Positions 41,211 through 49,930 of a stretch of DNA of 64,000 nucleotides are shown here, piece by piece; the stretch's first letter is position 1, and every line of letters starts with the position of its first letter. The DNA is taken from positions 124,001 through 188,000 of the forward strand of contig NZ_JASJND010000006.1 in NCBI RefSeq assembly GCF_030065535.1, written 5' to 3'. This stretch comes from Microbacterium dauci (GTDB lineage Bacteria > Actinomycetota > Actinomycetes > Actinomycetales > Microbacteriaceae). The position numbers were made by a program, and so were the translations under genes. The notes under the pieces were generated by a model, which was not told where the DNA came from, made no database searches, and saw only the letters and a program-made list of their open reading frames with translations.

Positions 41211-42047
41211 ATGACGCACCACCCCCTCCCGACCGTCGCAATCCTCGGAGCAGGTTCCATGGGAGGTGCGATCGCGCAGGGCATCGCGCGCTCCGGCGAC
41301 GCGAGCTCGGTCATCGTGACGAACCGCTCCGTCGAGAAGGCCGCCGAGCTCGCAGGCCTCCCCGCGGTCACGAGCCTCGCCCTCGCCGAGACTCCGTCGG
41401 CGAACGTGGATGCCGCTGCAGCGGCCGATGTCGTCCTCATCGGCGTGAAGCCGGCGATGGTCCCCGACCTGCTCCGCGAAATCGAGGGTGCGCTGCGCCC
41501 GGGCACGATCGTCGTGAGCCTCGCCGCGGGCGTCACGATCGCGACCTTCGAGTCGATCGTCGGGGACGCGATCCCCGTGGTGCGCTCCATGCCGAACACC
41601 CCCGCCGTCGTCGGCAAGGCCGTCACCGGCATCGCGGGTGGATCGACGGTCACGCCGGAGCACCTCGCGCTCGTCCGCCGTGTCTTCGAGACCTGCGGTG
41701 CGGTCCTCGAGGTGTCCGAAGACAAGATCGACGCGCTGTCGACCATCTCGGGCTCGGGCCCCGCCTACGTGTTCCTGCTCGTCGAGGCGCTCACCGAGGC
41801 CGCCCGCGGCAAGGGGTTCGACGAGGCGTCGGCGCGGCTGATGGCCGAACAGACCTTCATCGGCGCGGCCGCGCTGCTCGCGGCATCCGGTGAGGATCCC
41901 GCCGAACTCCGCCGCCGCGTCACGAGCCCGAAGGGCACGACCGAGCGCGCGATCGGCGTGCTGCAGACGGCGAACCTCGACGGCTTGTTCTCGCAGGCGA
42001 CGGATGCCGCGCTGGCGCGTGCCCGCGAGCTCGCGGCCGGCGCCTGA
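41211..42047 (+). CDS. proC: Pyrroline-5-carboxylate reductase
   Basis: The 278-residue enzyme catalyses the last step of proline synthesis with NAD(P)H. It shows the N-terminal Rossmann motif AILGAGSMGGAI, VLIGVKPAMV, VVRSMPNTPAVVG and the C-terminal signature SGSGPAYVFLLVEALTEAA, with VTSPKGTT near the end. I use the ATG at 41211; a frame extension to 41154 adds 19 Arg/Pro-rich residues before the conserved fold. It converges on the trkA-like gene. Confidence 0.95.
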   Translation: MTHHPLPTVAILGAGSMGGAIAQGIARSGDASSVIVTNRSVEKAAELAGLPAVTSLALAETPSANVDAAAAADVVLIGVKPAMVPDLLREIEGALRPGTIVVSLAAGVTIATFESIVGDAIPVVRSMPNTPAVVGKAVTGIAGGSTVTPEHLALVRRVFETCGAVLEVSEDKIDALSTISGSGPAYVFLLVEALTEAARGKGFDEASARLMAEQTFIGAAALLAASGEDPAELRRRVTSPKGTTERAIGVLQTANLDGLFSQATDAALARARELAAGA

Positions 42048-42056
42048 GGCTCGAGC

Positions 42057-42728
42057 TCAGCGGTCGAGCGAAGCGAACCGCTCGATGTCGGAGTTCGTGC
42101 CCGACACGATGATGAGGTCGTGGTTGGTGACCACCGTGTTCGCCTCGGCGTAGCGGAACGGCTTGCCAGGGCTCTTCACGCCGACGACCGTCACGTTGTA
42201 CTTCGTGCGGACGCCCGACTCGTTGAGGCCGACGCCGCGGATGAACTTCGGCGGGTACATCTTGGCGAGCACGAAGTCGTCGTCGAAGCGGATGAAATCG
42301 AGCATGCGGCCGCTGACGAGGTGTGCGACGCGCTCGCCGGCCTCGCGCTCGGGGTAGATGACGTGGTTGGCGCCGACGCGCGACAGGATCTTGCCGTGCG
42401 ACTGCGAGACCGCCTTCGCCCAGATCTGCGGGACTTTGAGGTCGACGAGGTTGGCGGTGATGAGGACGGATGCCTCGATCGACGAGCCGACCGCGACGAC
42501 GGCGACCTGGAAGTCCTGAGCGCCGATCTGCTTCAGCGCGTCGAGATTGCGCGCATCGGCCTGCACCGCGTGGGTGACGCGCTCGGACCACTTCTGGACG
42601 AGGTCGAGGTTGCCGTCGATCGCGAGCACGTCGCGGTCGAGGCGGTCGAGCTCTCCGGCGCACGCGGCGCCGAAGCGTCCGAGGCCGATGACGAGCACGG
42701 GGGCGTCGCTGCGCAGCTGCTCAACCAA
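42057..42728 (-). CDS. TrkA/KtrA-type K+ uptake regulatory subunit
   Basis: The 223-residue cytoplasmic protein has an RCK-N nucleotide-binding domain (VLVIGLGRFGAACAGEL, ADARNLDALK) and an RCK-C domain. It gates the adjacent TrkH/KtrB channel in response to NAD(H) or ATP/ADP. The start is a TTG at 42728, inside the last codons of the channel gene (8-bp overlap), so the pair is coupled. TTG is rare in this window, but no ATG or GTG fits better. Confidence 0.9.
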   Translation of the reverse strand: MVEQLRSDAPVLVIGLGRFGAACAGELDRLDRDVLAIDGNLDLVQKWSERVTHAVQADARNLDALKQIGAQDFQVAVVAVGSSIEASVLITANLVDLKVPQIWAKAVSQSHGKILSRVGANHVIYPEREAGERVAHLVSGRMLDFIRFDDDFVLAKMYPPKFIRGVGLNESGVRTKYNVTVVGVKSPGKPFRYAEANTVVTNHDLIIVSGTNSDIERFASLDR

Positions 42729-44163
42729 CGATCGGCCTTTCGACAGGCAGCGAGTAGAGCTGCGAACGGTTCGTCGCGGCCACGGCCGCGGCGAGAGTCA
42801 CTGTACCAACGCGCCCCATGAACATCGTGGCGGCCATCACGTAGACGGCGGGGTCGGGGAGCTCGGCCGTCAGCCCGGTCGACAGGCCCACGGTCGCGAA
42901 CCCCGAGATGACGTCGAACAGCACGTCTTCGACCGGAGCGCCGGTCATCCGCGTGATGACGATCGTGGAGAGGGCGACGATGGTGGCACCCCACGCGACG
43001 ACCGAGAGCGCGACGCGCTGGACGTCGCTGGGGATGCGGCGACCGAAGGCGGACACACTCGGACGGCCCTTCGCCTCGGACCACACGGCGAGGGCGAGGA
43101 CCGCGAGGGTCGTGACCTTGATGCCGCCGGCGGTCGAGGCCGACCCGCCGCCGACGAACATCAGCATCGACCCGACGACGAGCGACGCTCCGCCGAGCGA
43201 GCTGATGTCGACGACCGCGAACCCGCCGGAGCGGGTCATCGCCGAGAGGAAGAACGCCTGGAAGGTCGTATCCCACGCGTCCATCGACCCGAAGGTCTTC
43301 GGGTTGTCGTATTCGAGGGTGAGGAACGCCGCGGCGCCGAGCACGAAGAGAACGGTGGTCGTGATGATCGTGAGTTTGGCGTGCAACGTCCAGCGCCGCA
43401 GATGCCAGCGATGCCGCGCGAGGGCGAAGATCACCGGGAATCCGATCGAGCCCAGGAAGACACCCGTCATGAGGAACGTGAGGAAGAGGTAGTTCTGCTC
43501 GAACGGGACGAGCCCTTCGGCGTTCGGGGTGAATCCGGTGTTCGTGAACGCCATCGCCGAGTAGTACGGCGCCTCCCACAGCGCGGTGAGTGGATCGATG
43601 CTGCTCGCGAGCATGGTCGGGTAGATGAGGATCGCGAGCGCCGCTTCGATCACGAGGGTAGAGAGTGCGACGGTCGACAGCATCTGGCCGACCTCGCCCA
43701 ATCTGACCGTCTGTCCCTCGTTGACCGGACCGCCGTGGGCGCGCATCGGGTTGCTGTCTCCGGCCGCGAGCAGTTTCGCGCGCAACCCCAGACGCTTCGA
43801 GATGACGAGTCCGAGGATCGACGCGAGGGTCAGGACGCCCATCGCACCGATGTTCACGCCGAGGTAGACGAGCACATGCCCGAACGGTGACCAGTGCGTC
43901 GCCATGTCGACCGTGGCGAGTCCTGTCACGCAGATCGTGGACACCGCGGTGAACAGCGCGTCGGCGAGCGGGGTCACCTGCCCCGTCGCGGAGGCGATCG
44001 GCAACGAGAAGAGCGCGGTGAACACGAGGATGAGCGCCGAGAAGATGAGGACCGCGAACCGGGACGGGGACGCGGTGGCCAGATCCTTCATCGCGATGAA
44101 CAGTCGGCGGTACCAGGCGGGCCCCTGCCGCGGGGCGCGCGCGGCGACGGTCGTGCCCGTCAT
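42721..44163 (-). CDS. TrkH/KtrB-type K+ transporter membrane subunit
   Basis: The 480-residue membrane protein has the four-fold M1-P-M2 layout of the Trk/Ktr family. Pore-loop glycines appear in STICVTGLATVD, FTNTGFTP, TRSGGFAVVD and SGFATVGLSTG. It imports K+, often coupled to Na+ or H+. The frame extends 11 codons upstream to 44196. I prefer the ATG at 44163, preceded by GGAAGGGG at good spacing. It is divergent from an ArsR-type regulator. Confidence 0.92.
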   Translation of the reverse strand: MTGTTVAARAPRQGPAWYRRLFIAMKDLATASPSRFAVLIFSALILVFTALFSLPIASATGQVTPLADALFTAVSTICVTGLATVDMATHWSPFGHVLVYLGVNIGAMGVLTLASILGLVISKRLGLRAKLLAAGDSNPMRAHGGPVNEGQTVRLGEVGQMLSTVALSTLVIEAALAILIYPTMLASSIDPLTALWEAPYYSAMAFTNTGFTPNAEGLVPFEQNYLFLTFLMTGVFLGSIGFPVIFALARHRWHLRRWTLHAKLTIITTTVLFVLGAAAFLTLEYDNPKTFGSMDAWDTTFQAFFLSAMTRSGGFAVVDISSLGGASLVVGSMLMFVGGGSASTAGGIKVTTLAVLALAVWSEAKGRPSVSAFGRRIPSDVQRVALSVVAWGATIVALSTIVITRMTGAPVEDVLFDVISGFATVGLSTGLTAELPDPAVYVMAATMFMGRVGTVTLAAAVAATNRSQLYSLPVERPIVG

Positions 44164-44219
44164 CTGGCGCCCCTTCCTCGTTCGGACCGTTGTCATGGTA
44201 CTCCGGCGTCCGCGCGGGC

Positions 44220-44225
44220 TAACCT
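44220..44225 (+). promoter_or_regulatory. Predicted -10 box (TAACCT) of leaderless ArsR-type gene
   Basis: TAACCT lies exactly 6 nt before the ATG at 44232. The divergent K+ channel gene starts 68 bp away with a conventional ribosome-binding site. Confidence 0.45.
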
Positions 44226-44231
44226 ACCGTC

Positions 44232-44639
44232 ATGGCGGACATCTTCGACGTGATCGCCGACGGTACCCGTCGGGACATCCTGCAGCTGCTGCGCGAGCGC
44301 GCGGAGGCGGGTGGCGACGGGACGAGCGTCTCGCAGATCGTGTCGACGCTCGGCGTGAGCCAGCCGACGGTCTCGAAGCACCTGAAGGTGCTCCGCGAGG
44401 CATCCCTCGTCTCCGTCCGTGAGGAGGGGCAGCACCGCTACTACAGCCTGTCGCCTGCGCCGCTCGACGAGGTCGATGACTGGCTGTTCCCCTTCCTCAC
44501 GTCGAGCGACGACGTCGTCGGGTACGCGCCCGTCACGCTCCCCGAGCCCGCGGCGCATGCCGCCGAGGTCGTGGGTCGCGCCGCGGCATCCGCCAAGCAT
44601 GCCGTGACGAGCGTCTTCAGCAAGCTCCCCGGCCGCTGA
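44232..44639 (+). CDS. ArsR-family winged-helix transcription regulator
   Basis: The 135-residue protein has an ArsR-type wHTH: FDVIADGTRRDILQLLRE, recognition helix VSQPTVSKHLKVLREASLV and wing VREEGQHRYYSL. The Cys pairs typical of metal sensors are absent, so a non-metal signal is likely. The C-terminal 50 residues are Ala-rich and probably mediate dimerisation. Its target is unknown. The adjacent K+ uptake genes are candidates because of the divergent layout. Confidence 0.85.
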   Translation: MADIFDVIADGTRRDILQLLRERAEAGGDGTSVSQIVSTLGVSQPTVSKHLKVLREASLVSVREEGQHRYYSLSPAPLDEVDDWLFPFLTSSDDVVGYAPVTLPEPAAHAAEVVGRAAASAKHAVTSVFSKLPGR

Positions 44640-44695
44640 TCCGCAGAACGGTCTCTGCAGTCACACGAGTCACACCGGTTTACACGCGCCCCTCG

Positions 44696-44725
44696 CGCCC
44701 ACTACTGTTGGGTGATTCTTCAGCG
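44696..44725 (+). promoter_or_regulatory. Candidate promoter for the BldC-like gene
   Basis: TTTACA and TACTGT occur 18 bp apart in the 121-bp gap before the gene and resemble -35 and -10 hexamers. The resulting leader would carry AGGGGA before the ATG. Position and strength are uncertain, and the hexamer coordinates are approximate. Confidence 0.35.
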
Positions 44726-44760
44726 GGAATTTTCATAGGGGACGCAGTTAGGGGACACAG

Positions 44761-44952
44761 ATGTCGGGCATCTCGGATGTGCGCTTTCTCACCGTCGCGG
44801 AGGTGGCAGAGGTGATGCGCGTGTCGAAGATGACGGTCTATCGACTCGTGCACTCCGGCGAACTCCCCGCCGTCCGCTTCGGACGCAGCTATCGGGTGCC
44901 CGAGACGGCGGTCACCGAAGCCCTGCAACGGCCTATCGCCGACGTCGGCTAG
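44761..44952 (+). CDS. BldC/excisionase-like helix-turn-helix DNA-binding protein
   Basis: The 63-residue protein is a single MerR/excisionase-type winged HTH: LTVAEVAEVMRVSKMTVYRLVHSGELPAVRFGRSYRVPE. It matches the small BldC-like regulators found throughout actinobacteria, which bind DNA cooperatively and control development or stress genes. AGGGGA is 5 nt before the ATG. In many actinobacteria this gene type lies just upstream of the bS22 mini-gene, as here. Confidence 0.85.
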   Translation: MSGISDVRFLTVAEVAEVMRVSKMTVYRLVHSGELPAVRFGRSYRVPETAVTEALQRPIADVG

Positions 44953-45033
44953 ACTGATCCGAGGCATTTTTCCGTCTTGCCGTTCCCGGACGCGAACACC
45001 GCGCGTCCAGACCCCGATCTAGTGAGGTTTCCC

Positions 45034-45132
45034 GTGGGTTCAGTCATCAAGAAGCGCCGCAAGCGCATGGCGAAGAAGAAGCACCGCAAGCTGCTTCGCA
45101 AGACTCGCCACCAGCGCCGCAACAAGAAGTAA
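45034..45132 (+). CDS. Small ribosomal subunit protein bS22 (AURKAIP1/COX24-domain mini-protein)
   Basis: The 32-residue, extremely basic protein begins GSVIKKRRKRM and continues AKKKHRKLLRKTR, then ends RRNKK. It is nearly identical to mycobacterial bS22, a mini-protein bound to the 30S subunit near the decoding region. The start is a GTG with GAGG at 6 nt. It is easily missed because of its size. A long hairpin follows. Confidence 0.9.
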   Translation: MGSVIKKRRKRMAKKKHRKLLRKTRHQRRNKK

Positions 45133-45139
45133 GCGGCAC

Positions 45140-45197
45140 CGCAACACCAAGCGCCCCCGATCGGCTCACGCTGATCGTCGGGGCGCTTCGTGTTGCG
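45140..45197 (+). terminator. Long interrupted hairpin after bS22
   Basis: CGCAACAC and GTGTTGCG (45140-45147 and 45190-45197) close a long stem that also pairs the internal GCGCCCC/GGGGCGC and GATC/GATC segments. It lies 8 bp after the bS22 stop and is most likely its transcription terminator. Confidence 0.7.
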
Positions 45198-45246
45198 TCG
45201 GCGAGGTTCGCGCCGAGGCCACGCTCGCGCGGGGGACAATGGACCT

Positions 45247-45495
45247 GTGCACGCAGTGACCCTCATCTCCAAGCCGGGCTGTCATCTGTGCGACGTCGCA
45301 CGTGAGATCGTCGACACGGTTGTCGCTGAGCTCCCCGAGGGCGACGTGACCGTCGAAGAGCTGTCGATCGCCGAGGATGCCGCGCTGCACGCGCAGTGGT
45401 GGGAGAAGATCCCGGTCGTCCTCATCGATGGCGACCTGCACTCTCACTGGCGCGTCTCCGCAGACCGACTGCGTAGTGCGCTGACAAACCGCTGA
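45247..45495 (+). CDS. Glutaredoxin-family protein (DUF836-like thioredoxin fold)
   Basis: The 82-residue protein starts with a GTG and has a single thioredoxin-like domain with the redox motif CHLC in ISKPGCHLCDVA and the cis-Pro region EKIPVVLIDG. Members are small thiol oxidoreductases whose substrates are usually unknown. It sits between bS22 and the Dabb gene and is probably co-transcribed with the latter (16-bp gap). Confidence 0.85.
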   Translation: MHAVTLISKPGCHLCDVAREIVDTVVAELPEGDVTVEELSIAEDAALHAQWWEKIPVVLIDGDLHSHWRVSADRLRSALTNR

Positions 45496-45511
45496 CCGAA
45501 GGGACGACCGC

Positions 45512-45811
45512 ATGATCCGTCATGTCGTGAGCTGGAAGATGGCCGCTCAGGATGCCGCGGAGCGCGCCGAGCACGCAGCAGAGGTCGCGCGTCGGCTCGC
45601 GTCGCTCGAGGGCGTCGTTCCCTCGCTGCGCTCGCTGAGCGTCGGCGTGAACGTCGCGTACCCCGACACGAATGCCGACGTCGCGCTCGTGGCGGACTTC
45701 GACGACATCGAAGCCCTCGAGGCGTACCAGGTGCACCCTGCGCACCAGGACGTCGCCGCCTACGTGCGGAGCGTTGTCGCGTCGCGCGCGGCGGTCGACT
45801 TCGAGGTCTGA
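45512..45811 (+). CDS. Stress-responsive alpha/beta-barrel (Dabb) domain protein
   Basis: The 99-residue protein is a single dimeric alpha/beta-barrel domain: MIRHVVSWKM at the start, LSVGVNVAYPDTNADVALVADF in the middle and LEAYQVHPAHQDV near the end. Dabb proteins are small and often of unknown role; some act as monooxygenases or stress proteins. GAAGGGA precedes the ATG. It converges on the ABC importer operon. Confidence 0.85.
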   Translation: MIRHVVSWKMAAQDAAERAEHAAEVARRLASLEGVVPSLRSLSVGVNVAYPDTNADVALVADFDDIEALEAYQVHPAHQDVAAYVRSVVASRAAVDFEV

Positions 45812-45818
45812 CCCCGCC

Positions 45819-46937
45819 TCAGAGTGAGGCTCGCACGGCGACGGGAACCGGTGCGATCGCGATCCGCACCCGCTCGCCGTACTCGAGGCGCTCGTCCGCA
45901 GCGTGCTGCACGCGGACGAGGATGCCGTCCTCGGTGCGCACCAGCGTGCGACGGAGGCTCCCGAGGAACGTGCTCTCCTCGACGATCGCGGCGACACCCT
46001 CGCCCAGGGCGGCGAGGCGCACGTTCTCGGGCCGCACGAGCACCTCGACCGGGCCGGACGCGCCGGCACCCTGCACCGGGAGCGACGTGCCCCACACCGA
46101 GACCGACTCGCCGTCGGCGACGCCGGGGACCGTGCTCGAGAGACCGACGAACGCAGCCACGCGCGGGGACTCCGGACGCAGGTAGAGGTCCTCGGGCGTA
46201 CCGATCTGCTCGATCCGCCCCGAGTCCATGACGGCGATCCGATCGGAGACGGCGAGGGCCTCTTCCTGGTCGTGGGTCACGAACACCGTGGTCGTCCCGA
46301 GACGGAGCTGGATGCGGCGGATCTCGTCGCGCAGCTGCACGCGCACCTTCGCGTCCAGCGCCGAGAGCGGCTCGTCCAGGAGCAGCACCCGCGGCTCGGT
46401 GACGAGCGCGCGCGCGAGCGCGACGCGCTGCTGCTGCCCACCCGAGAGCTGATGCGGGAACCGGTCCGCGACGTGGCCGAGGCCGACGAGGTCGAGCGCC
46501 TCGCCGGCGCGGCGGCGCGCGGTGGCGGCATCCACTCGGCGACGGCGTAGACCGAACGCGACGTTCTCGATCACCCGCAGGTGGGGGAACAGCGAGTACG
46601 CCTGGAACACCATGCCGATGTCGCGCTTGTTGGTCGGCGTGCGCGAGACGTCGACATCACCGAACGCGACCGCGCCGGACGTGGCGCGCTCGAGCCCCGA
46701 GATCACCCGGAGGGCGGTCGTTTTGCCGCAGCCGGACGGGCCGAGCAGCGACACGAACTCGCCCGGCGCGATGTCGAGGTCGACGCCGTGCAGCACACGG
46801 GTCGACCCGTAGTCCTTCACGATGCCGCGCAGTTCGACGCGCGTCCCCTCGCCGGCACCGGCGAGGAGCTGATTGTCGGAGGTCCGCGGCAGCGGGCGCA
46901 GGGTCTGCGAGGAGCCGGTGGCGGTGTCGAGCGTCAT
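45819..46937 (-). CDS. ABC importer ATP-binding protein (FbpC/PotA type)
   Basis: The 372-residue protein has a classical ATPase domain: Walker A GPSGCGKTT, Q-loop VFQAYSLFPH, signature LSGGQQQR, Walker B VLLLDEPLSALD and switch His in FVTHDQEEA. A C-terminal TOBE regulatory domain follows (VLVRPENVRL). It powers an importer of the Fe3+/polyamine/phosphonate group encoded by the preceding genes. Its ATG overlaps the second permease stop. Confidence 0.92.
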   Translation of the reverse strand: MTLDTATGSSQTLRPLPRTSDNQLLAGAGEGTRVELRGIVKDYGSTRVLHGVDLDIAPGEFVSLLGPSGCGKTTALRVISGLERATSGAVAFGDVDVSRTPTNKRDIGMVFQAYSLFPHLRVIENVAFGLRRRRVDAATARRRAGEALDLVGLGHVADRFPHQLSGGQQQRVALARALVTEPRVLLLDEPLSALDAKVRVQLRDEIRRIQLRLGTTTVFVTHDQEEALAVSDRIAVMDSGRIEQIGTPEDLYLRPESPRVAAFVGLSSTVPGVADGESVSVWGTSLPVQGAGASGPVEVLVRPENVRLAALGEGVAAIVEESTFLGSLRRTLVRTEDGILVRVQHAADERLEYGERVRIAIAPVPVAVRASL

Positions 46938-47731
46938 GAGTTCTTCCTTCCGGCGCCGACGCGTCCCGCGCGGCCGATGACGAGCAGCAGTGCGAACGCG
47001 AATGCGAGCGCGAGCAGGGTGAAGATGGCGGATGCCCAGGCGTCCTGCTTGTTGATGATGACGAGACCGGTCTGGAGGACGGGCCGGTTGAGGAGCGACG
47101 CGATCGTGAACTCGCCGAGGACGACGGCGACCGAGATGAGGGATGCCGCGAGCAGCCCCTGCCGCAGATTCGGCGCGACGACGCGCAGGAGCACCGTGCC
47201 CCAGCCCGACCCGAGCGTGCGCGCGGCCTCGGTCAGAGTGCGGAGGTCGATCGCATCGATCGAGGCCTGGATGGACCGGTACGCGAACGGGAGCACGAGC
47301 ACCCCGTACGCGAAGGCGAGCGTCCACGCACCGGTGCCGACCGTGCGGCCGATCTGCAGGTAGATCGGCGCGAGACCGACCACCAGGACGATCGCGGGGA
47401 TCGTGATCGGCAGCAGCGCGAGAAACTCGAACGCCCGCCGCATGCGCGGGAACTTCAGCGACACGAGCACCATCGTCGGCGCGAACAGGAAGAGCACGAT
47501 CGCCACGGTCACCAGCGCGAGGATGAGCGAGTTCACGAGGCCCGTCCATACCGGCGCGTAGCGCGCCGAGAGGGCCGGGTCGAACAGCGCCGCCCACCGG
47601 TCGAGTGTGAAGCCCTCGGGAGAGGCCACCGTGAAGAGGACGGTCGCCGCGAACGGCACCGCGAACACGAGACCGACGGTGACGCCGATCGTCCACCGCG
47701 CCGTGCGCGAGGGGGCGAGCAGGCCGCTCAC
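46934..47731 (-). CDS. ABC importer permease 2 (PotC/FbpB-like)
   Basis: The 265-residue membrane protein has about six helices and the EAA-type loop EAARTLGSGWGTVLLRVVAPNL, which couples to the ATPase. It starts with a GTG overlapping the previous permease stop (GTGA). With permease 1 it forms the transmembrane channel. A longer open frame upstream lies within the permease 1 gene and is discarded. Confidence 0.9.
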   Translation of the reverse strand: MSGLLAPSRTARWTIGVTVGLVFAVPFAATVLFTVASPEGFTLDRWAALFDPALSARYAPVWTGLVNSLILALVTVAIVLFLFAPTMVLVSLKFPRMRRAFEFLALLPITIPAIVLVVGLAPIYLQIGRTVGTGAWTLAFAYGVLVLPFAYRSIQASIDAIDLRTLTEAARTLGSGWGTVLLRVVAPNLRQGLLAASLISVAVVLGEFTIASLLNRPVLQTGLVIINKQDAWASAIFTLLALAFAFALLLVIGRAGRVGAGRKNS

Positions 47732-48669
47732 GACTGCCACCTCGCGGTGCGCTTCTGGATGAGCGCGTACAGGCCCATCACGACGGCGACGACGACGATC
47801 ATGCCGAGCGCGAGCGCACCGGCGAGGTTCTCGCGGCCGAGGACCGTCTCGCTCGTGAGCGAGGTACGGATCTGCAGCGGCACGATCTGCGAACCCTGGC
47901 TGGCGAGCGCCGCGGCCGTCGCGTAGGACGAGAACGCGTTCGCGAACAGCAGCAAGAAGCTCGCGAGGAACGAGGGGGCGAGCACCGGGAAGCCGATGTG
48001 CGGCCAGAATCCGCCGCGCGTGCCGCCGAGGGTGAGGTGGGCCTCGACCCACTGCGGCTTCAGCGCTGCGAGCGCCGGCATGAACGTGATGACCATGAGG
48101 GGCACCTGGAAGATGACGTACGCCGGGATGAGTCCCGGGAGGGCGTAGATCCACGCCCCGTTGGCGAAGATGTCGAGCCCGAAGACATCGTCGAGGATGC
48201 CGGTGACGACACCCTGCGTGCCGATCGTCGCGATGAGCACGAAGGCGAGCATGACGCCACCGAACTGGGCGAGCACGCCCGACGCGGCATCCACCGTCGT
48301 GCGGACGAAGCCGGTCTCGGGAAGGCCCAGCATCGCGTAGCAGACCAGTGCGCCGACGAGCGCGCCGATCGCCGCGGTGAGCAGCGAGACCCAGGTGGAG
48401 TTCCAGAACGTCGTGAGCACGACGGGGTCGACGAGGGCGGCGAGGTTCTCGCCGGTGAGGGCGCCGTCGCCGTCGACGAGGCCCGTCGCGAGCGCCAGCA
48501 CGGTGGGGAGGACCAGGAACAGGCCCAGGTACACGGCGAAGGGCGCCAGCCCGACCCACGAGAGGTCGAGCCGGCGGCGCGCGCCTCGCGGCGCCGGAGC
48601 GGTGGGCTCCGACGCCGCGAGGGTGGGGGCGCCCGTTTCCGGGGCCCCCGTGGTCACGAGCTGTGTCAC
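47728..48669 (-). CDS. ABC importer permease 1 (PotB/FbpB-like)
   Basis: The 313-residue membrane protein has about six helices after an Ala/Pro-rich cytoplasmic start, with the coupling loop LTLGGTRGGFWPHIGFPVLAP. It starts with GTG, overlapping the binding-protein stop. The operon order (binding protein, permease, permease, ATPase) with stop-start overlaps at each junction is typical of FbpABC/PotABCD systems. Confidence 0.9.
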   Translation of the reverse strand: MTQLVTTGAPETGAPTLAASEPTAPAPRGARRRLDLSWVGLAPFAVYLGLFLVLPTVLALATGLVDGDGALTGENLAALVDPVVLTTFWNSTWVSLLTAAIGALVGALVCYAMLGLPETGFVRTTVDAASGVLAQFGGVMLAFVLIATIGTQGVVTGILDDVFGLDIFANGAWIYALPGLIPAYVIFQVPLMVITFMPALAALKPQWVEAHLTLGGTRGGFWPHIGFPVLAPSFLASFLLLFANAFSSYATAAALASQGSQIVPLQIRTSLTSETVLGRENLAGALALGMIVVVAVVMGLYALIQKRTARWQS

Positions 48670-49799
48670 TGAACTGCGGCAGCCCAGTTCGCGCCGAGCA
48701 GCTCACCGGCACCGGTGGACTGCGCCTCGGTCGGGACGACCGTCTCGGCGGGCGCCTCGGGGAGGGCTGCGGCGAGCTCGGCGTCGATCGTGCCGGCCTC
48801 GATCATGGCCTCCATGCGCACCGGGCGGGCGCCGCCGGCGAGCCACAGGTTCTGCACCTCGTCGCTGAAGAGGAACTCCTGCCACAGACGTGCAGCGGCC
48901 GGGTTCGGTGCGTCGACGTTGATGGCCTGGTTGTAGTAGCCGGCGTATCCGACGCCGTCGAAGACGACGGTCTCCCAGGTGGGCACGCTCTCCTTGTGGG
49001 TCGCGTTCAGGTAGTCCCAGTCGAAGACGACGGGGGTCTCGCCGCTGGCGACGGTCGCGCTCGTCACGTCGAGCTTCAGCATGTTGCCGGCGGCGTTGAG
49101 CTCCGAGAAGAAGTCGATGCCGGGCTGGAAGTCGTCGAGCGTGCCGCCCGACTGGACCGCCGCGAGGCCGACCGCGGCGAACGCGGCGCCGGCCTGGGTC
49201 GGGTCGCCGTTCACGGCCACCGAGCCGCGGAACTGGTCGTCGAGCAGGTCGGCGAGCTCAGCCGGAGCGTCGAACTTGGCCGAGTCGTAGCCGACCGACA
49301 TGTACCCGCCGTAGTCACCGACGAACAGGCCGGTGGGCTCCTTGAGGGCGTCGGGGATGTCGTCCCAGTTCTCCACCTGGTACGGCGCGAAATGCTCGGT
49401 GCTCTGCAGCGCGACGGTCAGACCGAGGTCGAAGACGTCGGGCGCGGTGTCGAGGCCCTTGTTCGTCTCGGCCGCGGTGATCTCCTCGGCGCTCGAGACG
49501 TCGGGGGACTGCTCGTTGACCGTGATCTCGGGGTAGCGGCTCTTGAAGAGGTCGATGATCTCGCCGTAGTTGGCCCAGTCGCGCGGGAGCGCGATGACGT
49601 TGAGCTGGCCCTCGGCCTTCGCGAGCTCCTCGAGCTCCTCGAACGTGCCGATGTCGGCCAGGCTCGTGGCGGTCGCGGCGGCCGAGTCTTCGGCGGAGGC
49701 GTTCTCGCCGGGGGTGCCGGCGCAGGCCGCGAGCGACAGCGCGGCGATGGTGGACAGTGCGACGGCGGCGGACGCGCGGCGCGACAGAATACGGGACAT
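48666..49799 (-). CDS. Extracellular solute-binding lipoprotein of the FbpA/PotD group
   Basis: The 377-residue protein begins with a lipoprotein signal (SLAAC, C26). It has the type 2 periplasmic-binding fold of iron(III)/polyamine/2-aminoethylphosphonate receptors: LNVIALPRDWANYGEIIDLFKSRYP at the N-terminus and FLFSDEVQNLWLAGG near the C-terminus. The ligand cannot be assigned; the Tyr pair typical of Fe3+-binding FbpA is not evident. GAGAGGAT precedes the ATG. A 12-bp palindrome in the leader may be an operator. Confidence 0.82.
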   Translation of the reverse strand: MSRILSRRASAAVALSTIAALSLAACAGTPGENASAEDSAAATATSLADIGTFEELEELAKAEGQLNVIALPRDWANYGEIIDLFKSRYPEITVNEQSPDVSSAEEITAAETNKGLDTAPDVFDLGLTVALQSTEHFAPYQVENWDDIPDALKEPTGLFVGDYGGYMSVGYDSAKFDAPAELADLLDDQFRGSVAVNGDPTQAGAAFAAVGLAAVQSGGTLDDFQPGIDFFSELNAAGNMLKLDVTSATVASGETPVVFDWDYLNATHKESVPTWETVVFDGVGYAGYYNQAINVDAPNPAAARLWQEFLFSDEVQNLWLAGGARPVRMEAMIEAGTIDAELAAALPEAPAETVVPTEAQSTGAGELLGANWAAAVQ

Positions 49800-49827
49800 C
49801 GGGATCCTCTCGGGTGGTCCGCACGAT

Positions 49828-49839
49828 GCGATGCATCGC
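49828..49839. promoter_or_regulatory. 12-bp palindrome upstream of the ABC importer operon
   Basis: GCGATGCATCGC is a perfect palindrome 29 bp before the binding-protein start codon. It could be an operator for a local repressor. No regulator gene is adjacent, so this is speculative. Confidence 0.35.
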
Positions 49840-49930
49840 GCGGGGGACGAGGGGAAACTATTGGCGCCGGGTGACCCGTCTGGGCCGCATCGGTGAACGG
49901 CGGGTGACGTGCTGTTGACCGGCCCGGTGC

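Noticed and set aside
42547..43890. 447-codon plus-strand frame over the K+ channel gene
   Set aside because: It is antisense to trkH/trkA, whose products are unambiguous. Composition is Arg/Glu/His-rich with no fold.
48663..49874. 403-codon plus-strand frame over the solute-binding protein gene
   Set aside because: It is antisense to a clear lipoprotein gene and has no credible start signals.
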